Source of the DNA: Myxocyprinus asiaticus
Taxonomy: Eukaryota; Chordata; Actinopteri; Cypriniformes; Catostomidae
DNA length: 64,000 nt
Reading direction: 5' to 3'
NCBI RefSeq assembly: GCF_019703515.2
Contig: NC_059374.1
Coordinates: 12,119,745 to 12,183,744 of the forward strand
Part shown: in pieces, positions 42,430 through 52,524 of the stretch
Layout: the number at the start of each line of letters is the position of its first letter
Numbering within the stretch: the first letter of the stretch is position 1
Translations under genes and position numbers: made by a program
Notes under the pieces: model-generated
Databases searched by the model: none
Seen by the model: only the letters and a program-made list of their open reading frames with translations
What the model was told of the DNA's origin: nothing

Positions 42430-43530
42430 GTCGCCCTTTCATATCCTTATTTTTAAATTATAAACGAGCGGTTGTATAGAGTGACGCAGGACGCTCAAAT
42501 GAAGGAAGATACAACCTATCTCTTAATACCGCGGCTCATTACAATCCCATGGCGGGTCATCTAGGGGAAATAAAAACACTGAACCGCCTAATAGCCCGTT
42601 TTTATTGGCTGGGCATTGCCAGCGATGTCCACAGGTGGTGTGCAGCATGCCGCGAATGCCAGCTGGTGAATCCACCATTGCGCCCTCTTCTGCTGATCGA
42701 GGTCCCCTTCGAGAGAATTGGAATGGACCTCGTCGGGCCATTAGAGCGGTCAGCACACGGACATCGCTTTGTATTGGTCCTAGTGGACTATGCAACGCGA
42801 TAACCGGAAGCAGTGCCTCTGCGCAACATCTCAGCAGGCAGTGTTGCGGAGGCACTCTTCAAAATAATCTCCCGGGTGGCGATTCCGAAATAAATCCTCA
42901 TTGATCAGAGCACAACTTTTATGTCACGGACACTATGCGAGCTTTATGAATTATTGGGCATTAAATCAATCTGCACCAGCGTTTACCATCCACAAACAGA
43001 TGGCCTGGTGGACCGATTTAATAACCCTTAAAAATATGATTCGTAAGTTCGTGCACGAGGATGCTAGGAATTGGAACAAATGGCTCGATCCCCTGTTATT
43101 CGCAGTACGAGAGGTCCCGCAAGCCTCCACTGGGTTTTTCCATTCGAGCTGCTGTATGGGTAGCACCCGCGTGGCGTGCTTGATGTTATACGCGAAGCTT
43201 GGGAGGAAGGACCTTCAAACAGTAAGAATGAAATTCAATACGTCCTTAATCTTAAAGCAAAACTCCACACTTTGGGGCATCTAACACAGGAGTATTTGCT
43301 CCAAGCTCAAGAACAACAGAGCCGACTGTATGACAGGGGAACTCGGCTGCAGGAATTTGCACCGGGAGATAAGGTACACATATTACTTCCCGCATTGAGC
43401 TCCAAATTACTCGTCAAGTGGCAAGGACCCTTTGAGGTCACACGACGAGTGGGGGATCTTTATTATTAGGTAAAGCGAACCGACAGAGGGGGTGCACGTC
43501 AAATATATCACCTCAACCTCCTGAAATTGT
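42430..43530 (+). pseudogene. Gypsy integrase, upstream of reverse transcriptase
   Basis: The zinc-binding domain is complete: His-Tyr-x-Pro-Met-Ala-Gly-His (about 42529-42555) and Cys-x2-Cys in WCAACRECQL. The core has Asp in RIGMDLVGPLERSAHGHRFV (near 42722), Asp in ILIDQSTTFMSRTL (near 42903), and the third acidic position reads Asp in YHPQTDGLVDRFN (near 43010), where gypsy integrases carry Glu. The C-terminal module is EFAPGDKVHILLPALSSKLL, then VKWQGPFEVTRRVGDLYY, then RGGARQIYHLNLLKLWRE. Breaks include a stop near 42801, a stop at the end of the core near 42892, and shifts near 43030 and 43170. Confidence 0.88.
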
Positions 43531-44859
43531 GGAGGGAGGCGGTCCCTGTGACGTTGGCTACAGTAGTCCTGGAGAGGGCGGAGCTCAGTCCGGAGGTGAA
43601 TACAAAACACAACCATTTCACCCCGGTCACTTACGGAGACCACCTCTCACCGTATCAACTCACAGAGGTTGCCAAGTTGCAAAAGGAGTTTGCAGACGTG
43701 TTTTCCCCTCTACCGGGTCGTACGAACCTCATCCAGCACCACATCGAGACCAAGCCGGGGGTGGTGGTATGTAGCCATCCCTACCGATTGCCCGAGCACA
43801 AAAAGAAAATTGTCCTGGAAGAATTGGATGCAATTCTCGATATGGGGTAATAGAGGAATCCCACAGTGATTGGTCCAGCACGGTTGTTCTAGTTCCTAAG
43901 AGCGACGGGTCTGTACGGTTCTGTGTGGATTATAGAAAAGTCAACGCGGTGTCTAAATTTGACGCATACCCAATGCCTCGCGTTGATGAGTTGCTCGATC
44001 GGTTGGGCACTGCTCGATTTTATTCGACACTGGATTTGACAAAGGGTTATTGGCAGATCCCCTTGACATAAATTTCCCGTGAAAAAAAACAGACTTCTCC
44101 ACGCCCTTTGGATTACACCAATTCGTGACGCTTCCATTCAGTTTGTTTGGAGCCCTGGCTACGTTTCAGCGTCTCATGGACCGAATCCTCAGACCACATT
44201 CAGCTTACGCCGCTGCCTACTTAGATGACATCATCATTTACAGCAATGATTGGCAGCGGCACATGCAGCATCTGAGGGTGTTTCTGAGATCACTGAGATG
44301 AGCGGGACTCACAGCAAACCCCAAGAAGTGCACGATTGGGCAGGTGGAGGTATGGTATCTGGGGTTCCACTTAGGCCATGGGCAGGTGCGTCCCCAAATT
44401 GACAAGACTGCGGCGATTGCGACCTGCCTGAGGCCCAAGACCAAAAAGGGGGTGAGACAGTTCCTGGGGCTGGCTGGCTATTATAGGAGATTTGTGCCTA
44501 ATTATTCGGAAGTCACCAGCCCGCTGACTGATCTCACTAAAAAGGGAGCTCCAGACCCGGTTCAGTGGACGGAGCAGTGTCAACAGGCATTCATGCAGGT
44601 TAAAGCCGCACTTTGCAGGGGGCCGCTTTTACATTCACTCAATTTCTCTCTCCCTTTTGTCTTGCATACGGATGCTTCAGACAGAGGGCTGGGGGCCGTG
44701 TTCTCACAGGTGGTGAAGGGGGAGGAGCGCCCGGTGCTGTACATTAGCCGCAAGCTCTCACTGAGGGAGACTAAGTACAGCACCGTAGAAAAAGAGTGTC
44801 TCGCCATCAAGTGGGCAGTCCTCACTCTCCGGTACCACTCCAATGGCTCCACCGCATGA
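43527..44859 (+). pseudogene. Gypsy reverse transcriptase and RNase H
   Basis: Reading on from integrase, MWREAVPVTLATVVLERAEL leads into the N-terminal reverse transcriptase LQKEFADVFSPLPGR and HHIETKPGVVVCSHPYRLPE. In shifted frames come DWSSTVVLVPKSDGSVRFCV, FYSTLDLTKGYWQIPLT and TFQRLMDRILRP, then the catalytic AAYLDDIIIYS (YLDD at 44218-44229), and 44344-44859 encodes KTKKGVRQFLGLAGYYRRFV and VLHTDASDRGLGAVFSQV with the first RNase H Asp and KYSTVEKECLAIKWAVLTLR. Breaks occur near 43850 (one base lost after ILDMG), near 44070 and near 44300. The catalytic Asp pair is intact. Confidence 0.9.
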
Positions 44860-45020
44860 AGGATACCAACGCGCAGATCACCCATTGGTATCTGGCTCTC
44901 CAGCCATTTAAGTTCAAGGTGGTCCACAGACCGGGAGCGCAGATGGCTGTCGCTGACTTCCTTTCCAGAAATGGGGGAGGAGTGGTAGACAGGCCGGATG
45001 TCTCCCCGGAGTCGGGCGGT
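44860..45020 (+). pseudogene. RNase H C-terminal end of the gypsy polyprotein
   Basis: RMKDTNAQITHWYLALQPFK and VVHRPGAQMAVADFLSR close the RNase H domain, with the Asp of VADFLSR. A deletion or shift of about 20 codons (the HAPLQWL region) separates it from the preceding part. The frame ends against the purine-rich tract before the LTR, so no integrase follows. Confidence 0.85.
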
Positions 45021-45027
45021 GGGGATA
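45012..45027 (+). promoter_or_regulatory. Polypurine tract of gypsy element
   Basis: The purine-rich GGGCGGTGGGGATA immediately precedes the 3' LTR, the plus-strand priming position. Confidence 0.6.
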
Positions 45028-45406
45028 TGTGGCAGCAGAGGCGTGGTCAAGCGTCCGTCCGGAGAGAGAGAAAGCAGTAAGGGTGCTTGCACCTGAGCTA
45101 GATTATGTTTAACACCTGTTTCTAATTCCAGTGAGCATGGGGAGAGTGGCATATAAGCAGCCACACCACCAGCAGAGAGAGAGAGAGAGTCTGAAACTGC
45201 TACGTTTAATCTGTTATGTTTGTGAAGCTGATGTGTTAAGATACTATGTGCCTGTGAAGCTAATGAGTTTAAGTCTACATGCCTGTGAAGCTGACGAGTT
45301 TGTGAAGTTGTAAAGCATTGAAGTGGCCGATTAAAAGTCCTACCTGAGCCTGGAAAAACCTGCTTCCCTGTGTTCTCCTTCCCTTCTGTTTGTGAGCTGT
45401 GTTACA
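45028..45406 (+). repeat. Gypsy 3' LTR
   Basis: It begins TGTGGCAGCAGAGGCGTGGT and ends GTGTTACA, 379 bases. Compared with the 5' LTR it has a small internal duplication of the GCCTGTGAAGCT unit (near 45251 and 45283) and lacks about 25 bases near 45193. Confidence 0.95.
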
Positions 45407-46602
45407 GTATTCACGAATTTAAACTTTCAGACATGGTTATTCAGATGAATATGCAGGTTTGTTTTCAAAAATGTGTAAGAATAACACGTGTATGAATATT
45501 AAGATGCCCATTTTCTAGAGTCATTACAACAGTAATTCTGGCTCGCTGCATGGAGAGGATAAAGAGACTGCAAATGGATATAAAAACAAATTAAACAACA
45601 AATATACATGAGTATAAAAATCTGAGTATACGTGATGTAACGTTAGTCATGACAATCAGATGTTGTGTTGAGCAATAGAGATTGTTTGAGCGATCATGAG
45701 CACTTTCCGCTTCACTTCCTTCAGTATGCTCACTCACGGTGTCAATAAAACATGCGCGCTCTCCAGGTGCTCTCAATATCTCATCAGTCACTCTGCTATT
45801 CTGTGAGAATCCCTATTGAAATCAGATTAATATTGGTCACATTACCACTAATCACAGCAATTACATTTGAACTATAACAGCATGGCGTCTTCTCGCATTT
45901 GCTTAATAATTAGTGATATGTGTTACAGCTAAATACCAAAGACAGTAAAGAAATCATAGAGATGAATGATTTCTCACTGGAGCAGTTTTAGAGCTGGTAA
46001 TGGATATATTTATCTTATTGTTTAACATATATCTGCTGTGTGTGATGCTCTCATGTTTTTTTGTTTTTTTGGCTTACCAGTATGTCACAATGACTTTTTG
46101 ATATTGACAACAGAACTATTCATAACTGTTTCAAAACAAATAATGTTAGCAATTCACAATTAATGTAATTTTTGTAACTTTATGAAAAGGTTAACATTAG
46201 TTTAGCTTTAGGTATCATGAACAAACAAAGAACAATATATTTTTACAGCCTTTATTAATTATAATATTAGTTAATAAAATTACAATTGTTCATTGTTAGT
46301 TAATGTTAATTAACTAATGTTAATTAATACAACTTTTGATTTAAAAAATGTAATAGTATATGTTGTAACTAATCATTAAGTTAATTATTTCATGTTAATT
46401 ACAGTAATGTTGTTAAATAATGTTAACAAATGGAACCTTTTTGTAAAGTGTTACCGTAATTTTTCTGTGTGGGGCATAAACATATAACTGCACAATATAA
46501 CTTGCAAAAGTGTGGCAAAGGGCACTTTTTTAAAAAATTGGTATCGGCCGATCTTAGTGTTAAAAACAATCGGCCTCAAATTTCCTGATCAGTTTACCAC
46601 TA

Positions 46603-46698
46603 CATGTGTGTACCCAGGAATTGAATGAGGGGCGAAATGTATCTGTGTAATGTATTTTGTGGAGATTTTTGGAAATGTGGTTACAACCAGCTTATACA

Positions 46699-46729
<31 letters not shown>

Positions 46730-47993
46730 ATCATGCAAAAACTTCAGTTGTGAGATGTAAAATATTTTGACTATTGTGTATTGTGTATGAATACTATATT
46801 TTTATGTTTTTATAAGCTACATTATGGTTTCTGTAAAAAAGGGTGATAGAGTTAATTGTCTTTATATGCTTTAGACACATAGAACATCTCCCCGTTTATC
46901 TGAATTGGGTGCTTTATAAGGTGCAAAACTGTAATATAGGAAACTTATCCAAGATGTAATGAATATTTGTCAGCTGTATTCGTCAAACAGGATCACTGAA
47001 TGGAACACTGATGCCAATAAAACACCCTTGTTATTATAACTTAATTGAATTAAAAGTAATAATCTGCAAGATGTTAGCTAATATGGCTATATTAGGATGT
47101 GTTTGAGCATGTATACACAACGCTGGGATGTTAGAATTACGTACTAATGACATGGATGTTACATGATTTTGTAAAAGAACTGCTGAATAGTGGGGGTTTT
47201 TAACTGGTTCCTTGAAACAAACCATCCGAAAGAACCGGTTTGTGGAAATTAATCTGACTTCCGATCACTAACAGATGTAACACAGAAGTGTAACACAGCA
47301 ACTTCAAAATAAAGGTGGCTCTTATCATTTTAAAAAGCACTGTTATGACAGAGTTAGTGTATATATTTCTCATAAATCTTCTTGTCTTTTTGGAAAATTA
47401 TTATTGTTAACATTGATCCCTTTTTTGCAACAATGAAATGGCTAGTGGAAAATGCTGTTTAAGAAATGCTGCACCCCTCTTAAGGTAGATAAACAAGCCA
47501 TTTTCCTCCAAAATCCATTATACTACTACAGTACAATAAAATGTATAGACCAAAATGAACAGTTTAAAAGGGGGCTATGTTCCTTTGCTTAAAACTTTAT
47601 TTTTCCATGGTATGGTAACATGGAATTGCCCAACATTATGAATTTGTAATGTTCTTTACAGTGTAAAAGAGTTCTATATTTTAGAAATGTAAAAGCAAGA
47701 CTTACCTCAAGATGCTTCTTCAGGTATGATCTTTTTAAGCAGATAGCAGTTTGGTTGTTGGCATATAGGTTGCATTCCTCTGTGATGTTGTTACCTTTGC
47801 CTAATTTGTTAGTAAAATTATCTCTTTATTTCCATGACATGAACACATTGTGCTCATGGTTTTCTGTATCCTCCTTCATCCTCTAGACTGGTGAGTCAGC
47901 AGATTGGTCATAGATAAAACAGGTTGCATCCTCTTTGTTTAAAAAAAGGTACCATTTGGGAAATAGCAGACAATGACTTGCCTAATTGGATAC
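46603..47993. other. No gene seen
   Basis: AT-rich spacer with a short TA/T run near 46697-46728. No supported frame or recognised repeat. Confidence 0.35.
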
Positions 47994-48111
47994 AGTTCCC
48001 TTTTAGTCTCTTGACGCTGCATCAGTAGCTGATGCTATGGGAACTCCTCCCAGGAGTGACCATTTGAAACCCATATAGAATCACGTCAATCTCCATACCT
48101 TATGTTTGCCT

Positions 48112-48140
48112 TTTCCCAGGCATATAAACTGGAGCACAGT
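48112..48140 (+). promoter_or_regulatory. TATA box in left end of the DIRS-like miniature
   Basis: TATAAA at 48123-48128 within CATATAAACTGGAGCACAG; the mirror copy is TTTATATGCC (TATAAA on the minus strand, 48985-48990). Confidence 0.5.
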
Positions 48141-48295
48141 GCCATTTTCTCAATTTTTGCTGTCCCTTGTGTTATCACGTGTCGCTTTGTCATTCTTATC
48201 TGTACTTCTAAACAGCAAGTTGGATTATTTTCTCCAAGTAAGTATATCCTTTGCACTGCTGTGTATTGTGTGTTTCTAGTTAGTTTCAATTTCTA

Positions 48296-48720
48296 GTTAA
48301 AGAAATAGTGCACCCAAAAATGATAATTCTCTCATCATTAACTCAACCTTATGCCGTCTCAAACTCGTATGACTTTCTTTCTTCCAAGAAACACAAACAA
48401 AGATATTTTAATGAAGATATGATGTCTGTTTGTCCATACAATGCAAGTTAATGGTGACCAAACTTTCAAGCTCCAAAAATAACATAAAGGCAGCATAAAG
48501 GTAATTCATAAGAATCCAGTTGTTTAATCCATGTCTTCTGAAGCAGTCCAGTCATTTTGGGTTGAAAACAGACCAAACAGTAACTTTTTTCACTGTACAT
48601 CTTTCCATTGCAGTCTCTAGGCACAATCATGATTCCAAGCTCGATTACACTTCCTAGCGCTTGAAGCACAGGAAAGGCCTGGGAAAACACTTCTGCATTT
48701 CCTTAACAGCGTTCTCGCTC
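48296..48720 (+). mobile_element. MITE family of 1658-2199, longer variant, right end unclear
   Basis: It starts AGTTAAAGAAATAGTGCACC, then CAAAAATGATAATTCTCTC, and shares CATACAATGCAAGTTAATGG and AACATAAAGGCAGCATAAAG with the first copy. It continues past the point where the 1658 copy turns into its own inverted half, so it represents a longer member or a one-sided fragment. Confidence 0.7.
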
Positions 48721-49230
48721 TCCTGACCATTGTGAGGCAGGCACGAAGTCTGCCACATCATAATGCGGGTAAGACCTCATTGCGTCTGCACTAGGCTCAC
48801 CAACTTGAATGACTCAACCATGATATGCAGCTGCCCTCTGATGGTGGATGGTGTGCTGAAGTAAGTAGTCAGAAAAAGCCCCTGTGCCCACTGGTTCAAT
48901 GCGCGAATGCATGGAAATCTCTGCCATGGCTCTCCAACTGGTGACTAAATTGAAAAATACTGATGAAATTGCGCTGTGCTCCGGTTTATATGCCTGCCTT
49001 GACACACAGATAAGGGGCTAGAGTGTCAAGTGTCAAGTGTCACCAGCCAATAGATTGGCGTGATTTTATACAGGCTTGAGAGATCGGTCTGGGAGGAGTT
49101 CCTTTCAGCGTCTGCTACTGATGCAGCGTCTCATTACCTCCTATCAGGGAACCAAGGTTACATGTGTTATGTAACTGTAATCTGATTACCATCTATTTAA
49201 ACTGTAAGTATAATGGAATATATATATATA

Positions 49231-49430
49231 CAGGTGCATCTCAATAAATTAGAATGTTGTGGAAAAGTTCATTTATTTCAGTAATTCAACTCAAATTGTG
49301 AAACTCGTGTATTAAATAAATTCAATGCACACAGACTGAAGTAGTTTAAGTCTTTGGTTCTTTTAATTGTGATGATTTTGGCTCACATTTAACAAAAACC
49401 CACCAATTCACTATCTCAAAAAATTAGAAT
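49231..49430 (+). repeat. Left terminal inverted repeat of the intact Tc1 element
   Basis: 200 bases from CAGGTGCATC to CTCAAAAAATTAGAAT. The inner end repeats part of the outer motif (TAGAAT after AAATT), giving direct-repeat-like outer and inner sites. Confidence 0.95.
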
Positions 49431-49493
49431 ATGGTGACATGCCAATCAGCTAATCAACTCAAAACACCTGCAAAGGTTTCCTGAGCCTTCAAA

Positions 49494-50519
49494 ATGGTCT
49501 CTCAGTTTGGTTCACTAGGCTACACAATCATGGGGAAGACTGCTGATCTGACAGTTGTCCAGAAGACAATCACTGACACCCTTCACAAGGAGGGTAAGCC
49601 ACAAACATTCATTGCCAAAGAAGCTGGCTGTTCACAGAGTGCTGTATCCAAGCATGTTAACAGAAAGTTGAGTGGAAGGAAAAAGTGTGGTAGAAAAAGA
49701 TGCACAACCAACCGAGAGAACTGCAGCCTTATGAGGATTGTCAAGCAAAATCGATTCAAGAATTTGGAATGGACTGAGGCTGGGGTCAAGGCATCAAGAG
49801 CCACCACACACAGACATGTCAAGGAATTTGGCTACAGTTGTCGTATTCCTCTTGTTAAGCCACTCCTGAACCACAGACAATGTCAGAGGCGTCTTACCTG
49901 GGCTAAGGAGAAGAAGAACTGGACTGTTGCCCAGTGGTCCAAAGTCTTCTTTTCAGATGAGAGCAAGTTTTGTATTTCATTTGGAAACCAAGGTCCTAGA
50001 GTCTGGAGGAAGGGTGGAGAAGCTCATAGCCCAAGTTGCTTGAAGTCCACTGTTAAGTTTCCACAGTCTATGATGATTTGGGGTGCAATGTCATCTGCTG
50101 GTGTTGGTCCATTGTGTTTTTTGAAAACCAAAGTCACTGCACCCATTTACCAAGAAATTTTGGAGCACTTCATGCTTCCTTCTGCTGACCAGCTTTTTAA
50201 AGATGCTGATTTCATTTTCCAGCAGGATTTGGCACCTGCCCACACTGCCAAAAGCACCAAAAGTTGGTTAAATGACCATGGTGTTGGTGTGCTTGACTGG
50301 CCAGCAAACTCACCAGACCTGAACCCCATAGAGAATCTATGGGGTATTGTCAAGAGGAAAATGAGAAACAAGAGACCAAAAAATGCAGATGAGCTGAAGG
50401 CCACTGTCAAAGAAACCTGGGCTTCCATACCACCTCAGCAGTGCCACAAACTGATCACCTCCATGCCACGCCGAATTGAGGCAGTAATTAAAGCAAAAGG
50501 AGCCACTACCAAGTACTGA
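49494..50519 (+). CDS. Tc1-like transposase, uninterrupted, DD34E
   Basis: 341 codons. The enzyme would excise and reinsert the element by a DDE-catalysed cut-and-paste reaction in the nucleus. Residues 18-58 form the first helix-turn-helix (KEAGCSQSAVSKHVNRKLSG), followed by a basic linker GRKKCGRKR (61-69). Residues 70-120 form the second DNA-binding half (EAGVKASRATTHRHVKEFGY). The catalytic residues are Asp155 (FFSDESKF), Asp245 (IFQQDLAPAHTA) and Glu280 (LNPIENLW), with 34 residues between the last two. The C-terminus KGATTKY is typical. A second Met at residue 13 (MGKTADLT, 49530) may be the natural start. The linker around residues 88-94 (FKNLEWTEAG) may lack a few residues found in relatives; this is from memory and untested. 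Confidence 0.95.
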   Translation: MVSQFGSLGYTIMGKTADLTVVQKTITDTLHKEGKPQTFIAKEAGCSQSAVSKHVNRKLSGRKKCGRKRCTTNRENCSLMRIVKQNRFKNLEWTEAGVKASRATTHRHVKEFGYSCRIPLVKPLLNHRQCQRRLTWAKEKKNWTVAQWSKVFFSDESKFCISFGNQGPRVWRKGGEAHSPSCLKSTVKFPQSMMIWGAMSSAGVGPLCFLKTKVTAPIYQEILEHFMLPSADQLFKDADFIFQQDLAPAHTAKSTKSWLNDHGVGVLDWPANSPDLNPIENLWGIVKRKMRNKRPKNADELKATVKETWASIPPQQCHKLITSMPRRIEAVIKAKGATTKY

Positions 50520-50600
50520 GTACATATACAGTAAATGAACATACTTTCCAAAAGGCCAACAATTCACTAAAAATGTTTTTTTTTATTGGTCTTATGATGT

Positions 50601-50800
50601 ATTCTAATTTTTTGAGATAGTGAATTGGTGGGTTTTTGTTAAATGTGAGCCAAAATCATCACAATTAAAAGAACCAAAGACTTAAACTACTTCAGTCTGT
50701 GTGCATTGAATTTATTTAATACGCGAGTTTCACAATTTGAGTTGAATTACTGAAATAAATGAACTTTTCCACGACATTCTAATTTATTGAGATGCACCTG
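50601..50800 (-). repeat. Right terminal inverted repeat of the intact Tc1 element
   Basis: Inverted copy of 49231-49430; it differs at CACGAC (50770-50775, partner GTTGTG) and at ACGCGAG (about 50722, partner CTCGTGT). Confidence 0.95.
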
Positions 50801-50802
50801 TA

Positions 50803-50920
50803 TATATACCTACATATTCATGCGATTATCTAATCAGCTTATCGTGTGGCCGCATTGCAATTGCAATGCATAAAATCATGCATAAATGGGTCAGTAGCTT
50901 CAGTTAATGTTCAGATCATT
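50803..50920 (+). mobile_element. Fragment of the fold-back Tc1-like family
   Basis: TACCTACATATTCATGCGAT, TATCTAATCAG and ATGCATAAAATCATGCATAA match 51577-51650 closely. The intact Tc1 element lies directly beside this fragment and may have inserted into its outer end. Confidence 0.65.
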
Positions 50921-51109
50921 TAAAAGGACAATGCATCTATGTGAAATTCTGCAGTTAATCCAGGACTTCAAAGACATTAGTTATTAAACTTAGAGTTCAT
51001 AAAAAAATCTTTTTTTTTAAACACTGGACCTTTAACACATACTTAGTTTACTTATCTTAAACCATGACCTGCACTGCACATAAATAACTAATATTGTCAT
51101 TATATTCAT
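50921..51109. other. No gene seen
   Basis: Short AT-rich spacer with no recognised feature. Confidence 0.35.
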
Positions 51110-51440
51110 GCTGGTTAGCCAGAGGGGAACTGGCCCCCACAGTGAGCCTGGTTTCTCCCATGGTTAGTTTTCTCCATTAACCATCATCTTATGGAGTTTT
51201 GTGTTCCTTGCCACAGTCGCCTACAGCTTGCTCACAGGTGTTCTCAAAACAATTATTATTTAATTATTAAATTTGTATACACAGTTTACAATCATATTTA
51301 ATCAAACTACACAATGATCACTCTAAGACTTTATAGATATTACAGTTTCATTTTTTTTTTATGTATGATTTTCTGTAAAGCTGCTTTGAAACGATGTGTG
51401 TTGTGAAAAGCGCTATATAAATAAAAATGACTTGACTTTA
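51110..51440 (+). mobile_element. Retroposon 3' end (LINE or SINE type)
   Basis: GGTTAGCCAGAGGGGAACTG, GAGCCTGGTTTCTCCCATGG and TTCCTTGCCACAGTCGCCT form a block I know from many fish retroposons. It ends GTAAAGCTGCTTTGAAACGA, GCGCTATATAAATAAAAATG and ACTTGACTT, the usual 3' tail. The block is non-coding and the 5' part is absent, so the parent family is uncertain. Confidence 0.65.
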
Positions 51441-52524
51441 AGATATTTACTTATATTTTGTATTTAAATTACGTATTGCCATTACATTCCTTTTGTCTCC
51501 AAACTTGCATGCTTTGTGTCAGCACAATGATTACAGCATTCTAAACTCACTGACCACTTTATGAGGTACACTTGTATACCTACATATTCATGCGATTATC
51601 TAATCATGTGGCCACAATACAATGCATAAAATCATGCATATACAGGTCAGTAGCTTCATTTAATTTTTACATCAACCATCAGAATGGGGAAAAAATCTCA
51701 GTGATTTAGACCGTGGCATGATTTTTGGTGCCAGACAAGCTGGTATTTCTGTAACTGCTGATCTCCTGCGATTTTCTCACACAACATTCTCTAGAGTTTA
51801 CTTAGAATGGTGCCAAAAGCAAAAAACATAGAGTGAACAGCAGTTCTACCAGAAAGACTCTGAATAAATGAGAATAATCATAATATGGGGATAAAATAGT
51901 TTTGTTTTGCATAAGCCGCATCCTACGGGTATTCGCTCAGAATGTTGCTTGAACCATCAGATCCTGCCGGAAGACGATGATGGCAGGGGAGATGAACTTA
52001 CCCCTAAGCAGGATGGGACCTAAACTGGTGGTGAAGGGGTGGATGGGGGGTGAAAACAATGCACATGATGAGCGATAACCGACAGCTGCAGAGCTATAAA
52101 GAAGATGCTGGATTATGATTGGACGAAGACGCCTGAATTGAATGAATGGCATATGCTACAATGAGGAACTTACCCCAAAATACATTTTAGGCCTAATTAA
52201 AATTAAACCAAAAGTAAAAATAAAAAAAAATTAGAAACACTCAGAACTACAAACCATGTCTTCAGAAGGTGAATATAACCTGAAAAAAGAACAAATAATA
52301 TGACTTAATACACGTAAACCCACAAAAGTGTGCATACTTGAGTCATACCCAACAGAAGCATAGACTAGCTTGTGTGAATTGATGGCCCTAGTGAAAAAAT
52401 TAGCATTGATGTGAAGAAATTAGTAAAAAAGTGTCTGATACTTGTGTGCACCCCTTGATAAAGTGAGATCCTTGTGAAGGATAGTTTCTTTTTGTTTTTT
52501 GTTTTTGTTTTTTTGTTTTAGAAC

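Larger units (their letters stand above)
41186..45406 (+). mobile_element. Ty3/gypsy retrotransposon with integrase before reverse transcriptase
   Basis: A complete insertion of 4221 bases flanked by the perfect 5-bp duplication GTATT (41181-41185 and 45407-45411). In order: LTR, primer-binding-like site, gag start, protease, integrase, reverse transcriptase, RNase H, purine-rich tract and LTR. Placement of integrase upstream of reverse transcriptase is the Ty1/copia order, but all domains are of gypsy type; this combination is known for the Gmr1-like group of fish gypsy elements. The coding region is broken by frameshifts and stops, and gag is mostly deleted, so this copy is not autonomous. 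Confidence 0.93.
40976..46602. mobile_element. hAT element with perfect 8-bp duplication, carrying a gypsy insertion
   Basis: The left terminus TAGGGGTGCACTGATC at 40976 and the right terminus (reverse strand TAGTGGTAAACTGATC) ending at 46602 are inverted and diverged. The octamer CATGTGTG stands immediately outside both ends (40968-40975 and 46603-46610), identifying one insertion event and its limits. Subtracting the gypsy element leaves about 1.4 kb, with no readable transposase. Right-hand sequence 45412-46602 is AT-rich with TTAATTAACTAATGTTAATT near 46300. It is a non-autonomous hAT that later received a retrotransposon. Confidence 0.88.
47994..49175. mobile_element. Miniature DIRS-like element: inverted end pair with inward-facing TATA boxes
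   Basis: The left part GACGCTGCATCAGTAGCTGA, then GGAACTCCTCCCAGGAGTG and GGCATATAAACTGGAGCACA (48112-48140), is matched in inverted order by the right part (reverse strand): GAGACGCTGCATCAGTAGCA, GGAACTCCTCCCAGACCG and GGCATATAAACCGGAGCACA. The outer right end GGTTCCCTGATAGGAGG and TAACCTTGG resembles the right extension of the DIRS copies (GTTCCCTGATGGAGGG). I infer a DIRS-related element from a different subfamily that lost all coding sequence. The centre (48296-48720) is occupied by a MITE. Confidence 0.65.
49231..50800 (+). mobile_element. Tc1-like transposon with 200-base inverted repeats and intact gene
   Basis: CAGGTGCATCTCAATAAATT at 49231 begins a 200-base terminal repeat whose inverted partner occupies 50601-50800. 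By eye I count two differences in 200, both of the TG/CG type. TA dinucleotides border both ends. At 1570 bases with one uninterrupted transposase, the copy looks young and structurally complete. Long repeats of this size often contain inner and outer transposase binding sites. Confidence 0.96.

Noticed and set aside
44580..45164. Minus-strand frame of 194 codons
   Set aside because: Antisense to the gypsy RNase H region and the 3' LTR; the plus-strand motifs are unambiguous.
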